Source: Akkermansia massiliensis
Lineage (GTDB): Bacteria; Verrucomicrobiota; Verrucomicrobiia; Verrucomicrobiales; Akkermansiaceae
Direction of reading: 5' to 3'
Length of the DNA: 64,000 nt
NCBI RefSeq assembly: GCF_023516715.1
Contig: NZ_JAMGSI010000001.1
Span: 1,364,001 to 1,428,000 of the forward strand
Shown: positions 63,589 through 64,000 of the stretch, one piece after another
How the letters are laid out: the number at the start of each line of letters is the position of its first letter
How positions within the stretch are numbered: position 1 is the first letter of the stretch
Notes under the pieces: model-generated
Seen by the model: only the letters and a program-made list of their open reading frames with translations
What the model was told of the DNA's origin: nothing
Database searches by the model: none
Made by a program: the position numbers and the translations under genes

Positions 63589-63945
63589 TTACTTCTCCGT
63601 AAGGCGGCCCCCTTCCAGGCGGCCTATTGACCGTTGGAGGCCCTGTAAATATTCGTTGGTGTCGTTTCGTATCTTGATGATTTCCGTGATGATGTCTTTT
63701 TTGTCCTGGGCCTGCGTTTGTTCCAGCCTGTCAATGCGGCCATCAATGCCATTGATACGCTTGTGCAGCACTTTCACATTGTCCATTGTGGCGGCTTGAC
63801 GGCTTTTCAAGATGGATACAGGCTGCTTTTCAATCTCGACGGATTGTGGTTTCCCCTGGGACTTTAGCCGCACCCACGCTTGCAAGGCGTTACCGACAAC
63901 AGACGCGACGGTGACGGCCTGCCACAGGAATTCACTGTTTTCCAT
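63589..63945 (-). CDS. Mu gp25-like phage protein with membrane helix and coiled coil
   Basis: A 118-residue protein from ATG 63945 (MENSEFLWQAVTVASVVGNA); the frame is open to a TTG at 63966 inside the previous gene. N-terminal hydrophobic helix, then a coiled coil (VKVLHKRINGIDGRIDRLEQ). DUF2730/gp25-like by size, layout and position before gp26 and gp27. Confidence 0.6.
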   Translation of the reverse strand: MENSEFLWQAVTVASVVGNALQAWVRLKSQGKPQSVEIEKQPVSILKSRQAATMDNVKVLHKRINGIDGRIDRLEQTQAQDKKDIITEIIKIRNDTNEYLQGLQRSIGRLEGGRLTEK

Positions 63946-63952
63946 GTTGGGG

Positions 63953-64000
63953 CTAGTAGTTGGCAATGCCTACGGCAATGGCTCCGCACAGATTAGAGGC
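63953..64000 (-). CDS. C-terminal 15 residues of a phage gene, partial
   Basis: The minus-strand frame entering at the window edge reads ASNLCGAIAVGIANY then stops at 63953, 7 bp before the next gene's ATG. Spacing suits the previous gene of the same run. Too short to identify; the hydrophobic end would suit a small membrane protein. Confidence 0.4.
   Translation of the reverse strand, partial: ASNLCGAIAVGIANY

Larger units (their letters stand above)
46892..64000. mobile_element. Mu-like transposable prophage, right-end portion (continues past window)
   Basis: All genes from 46990 to the edge read leftwards in one late-type run, with Mu-specific families in Mu order: gp27 (DUF3486), gp28 terminase, gp29 portal (DUF935), gpG, gpI protease, capsid, gp36 (DUF1320), gp37. 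The tail set has a tape measure and a tube-like protein but no sheath, so the virion is probably long and non-contractile as in B3/D3112-type phages. The end at about 46892 begins TGTGACC and is followed inward by three spaced repeats. The opposite end, with transposase, repressor and lysis genes, lies beyond the window. The exact boundary is inferred (46892 to about 46905). Confidence 0.85.

Noticed and set aside
46892-64000. Integrase-type prophage at a tRNA
   Set aside because: No tRNA or integrase gene is near the end; Mu-type families and the end repeats fit transposition instead.

Overview
The window is about 64 kb of GC-rich bacterial DNA and most likely comes from Akkermansia or a close relative in Verrucomicrobiota. 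This rests on overall gene content: two secreted GH20 hexosaminidases, a GH18 protein with LamG and BACON domains, many weak or absent Shine-Dalgarno sites, and a 7-bp tandem repeat between genes. No rRNA or marker gene fixes the species.

From 1 to 46.9 kb the DNA is chromosomal. In order: a 5'-cut class A penicillin-binding protein whose transpeptidase SxxK motif is degenerate; a double zinc-ribbon membrane protein; a conserved protein of unknown function; purA; an outer-membrane porin; a membrane-bound uptake [NiFe]-hydrogenase operon (small subunit, large subunit, cytochrome b, maturation protease, HypA); an NlpC/P60 lipoprotein; a GH20 hexosaminidase; a nitroreductase and hisC; a compact unit of two tiny genes plus a GrpB-like protein, divergent from an HTH gene; a three-unit SecD-P1-like secreted protein; class I fumarase; a micro-gene unit; queD; a DUF3313-like lipoprotein; a second GH20; ffh; nadA; a MidA-type methyltransferase; twin small membrane proteins; nuoB and nuoC away from the other nuo genes; a lipoprotein and a mini-RNase III-like protein; a MenE-like ligase; a long Sel1-repeat protein; and a GH18 gene.

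From about 46.9 kb to the window edge lies the right part of a transposable, Mu-like prophage, with all genes on the minus strand. Reading from the window edge leftwards: Mu gp25/26/27-like small proteins, terminase (gp28-like), DUF935 portal (gp29-like), gpG-like morphogenesis protein, protease/scaffold (gpI-like), major capsid protein, gp36- and gp37-like proteins, a tail protein, a collagen-like fibre, tail chaperone-like pair, tape measure, distal tail proteins, a glycosyltransferase and a DnaB-family helicase. No sheath gene is visible, so a long non-contractile tail is likely. Transposase, repressor and lysis genes are not in the window and should lie beyond 64 kb. The prophage end sits exactly where the GH18 gene loses its signal peptide, next to three GAAAGGGT repeats spaced 23-24 bp that look like transposase-binding sites. 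The simplest reading is that the phage inserted into the GH18 gene.

The points most worth following are: (1) the prophage end and the interrupted GH18 gene; (2) a DnaB helicase in a Mu-like phage; (3) a hydrogenase cytochrome b fused to a P-type ATPase-like domain; (4) the three-unit SecD-P1-like protein; (5) a 19-codon gene with its own promoter, Shine-Dalgarno and terminator; (6) a shared 20-nt hairpin motif in two intergenic regions; (7) the penicillin-binding protein lacking its SxxK serine and lysine.
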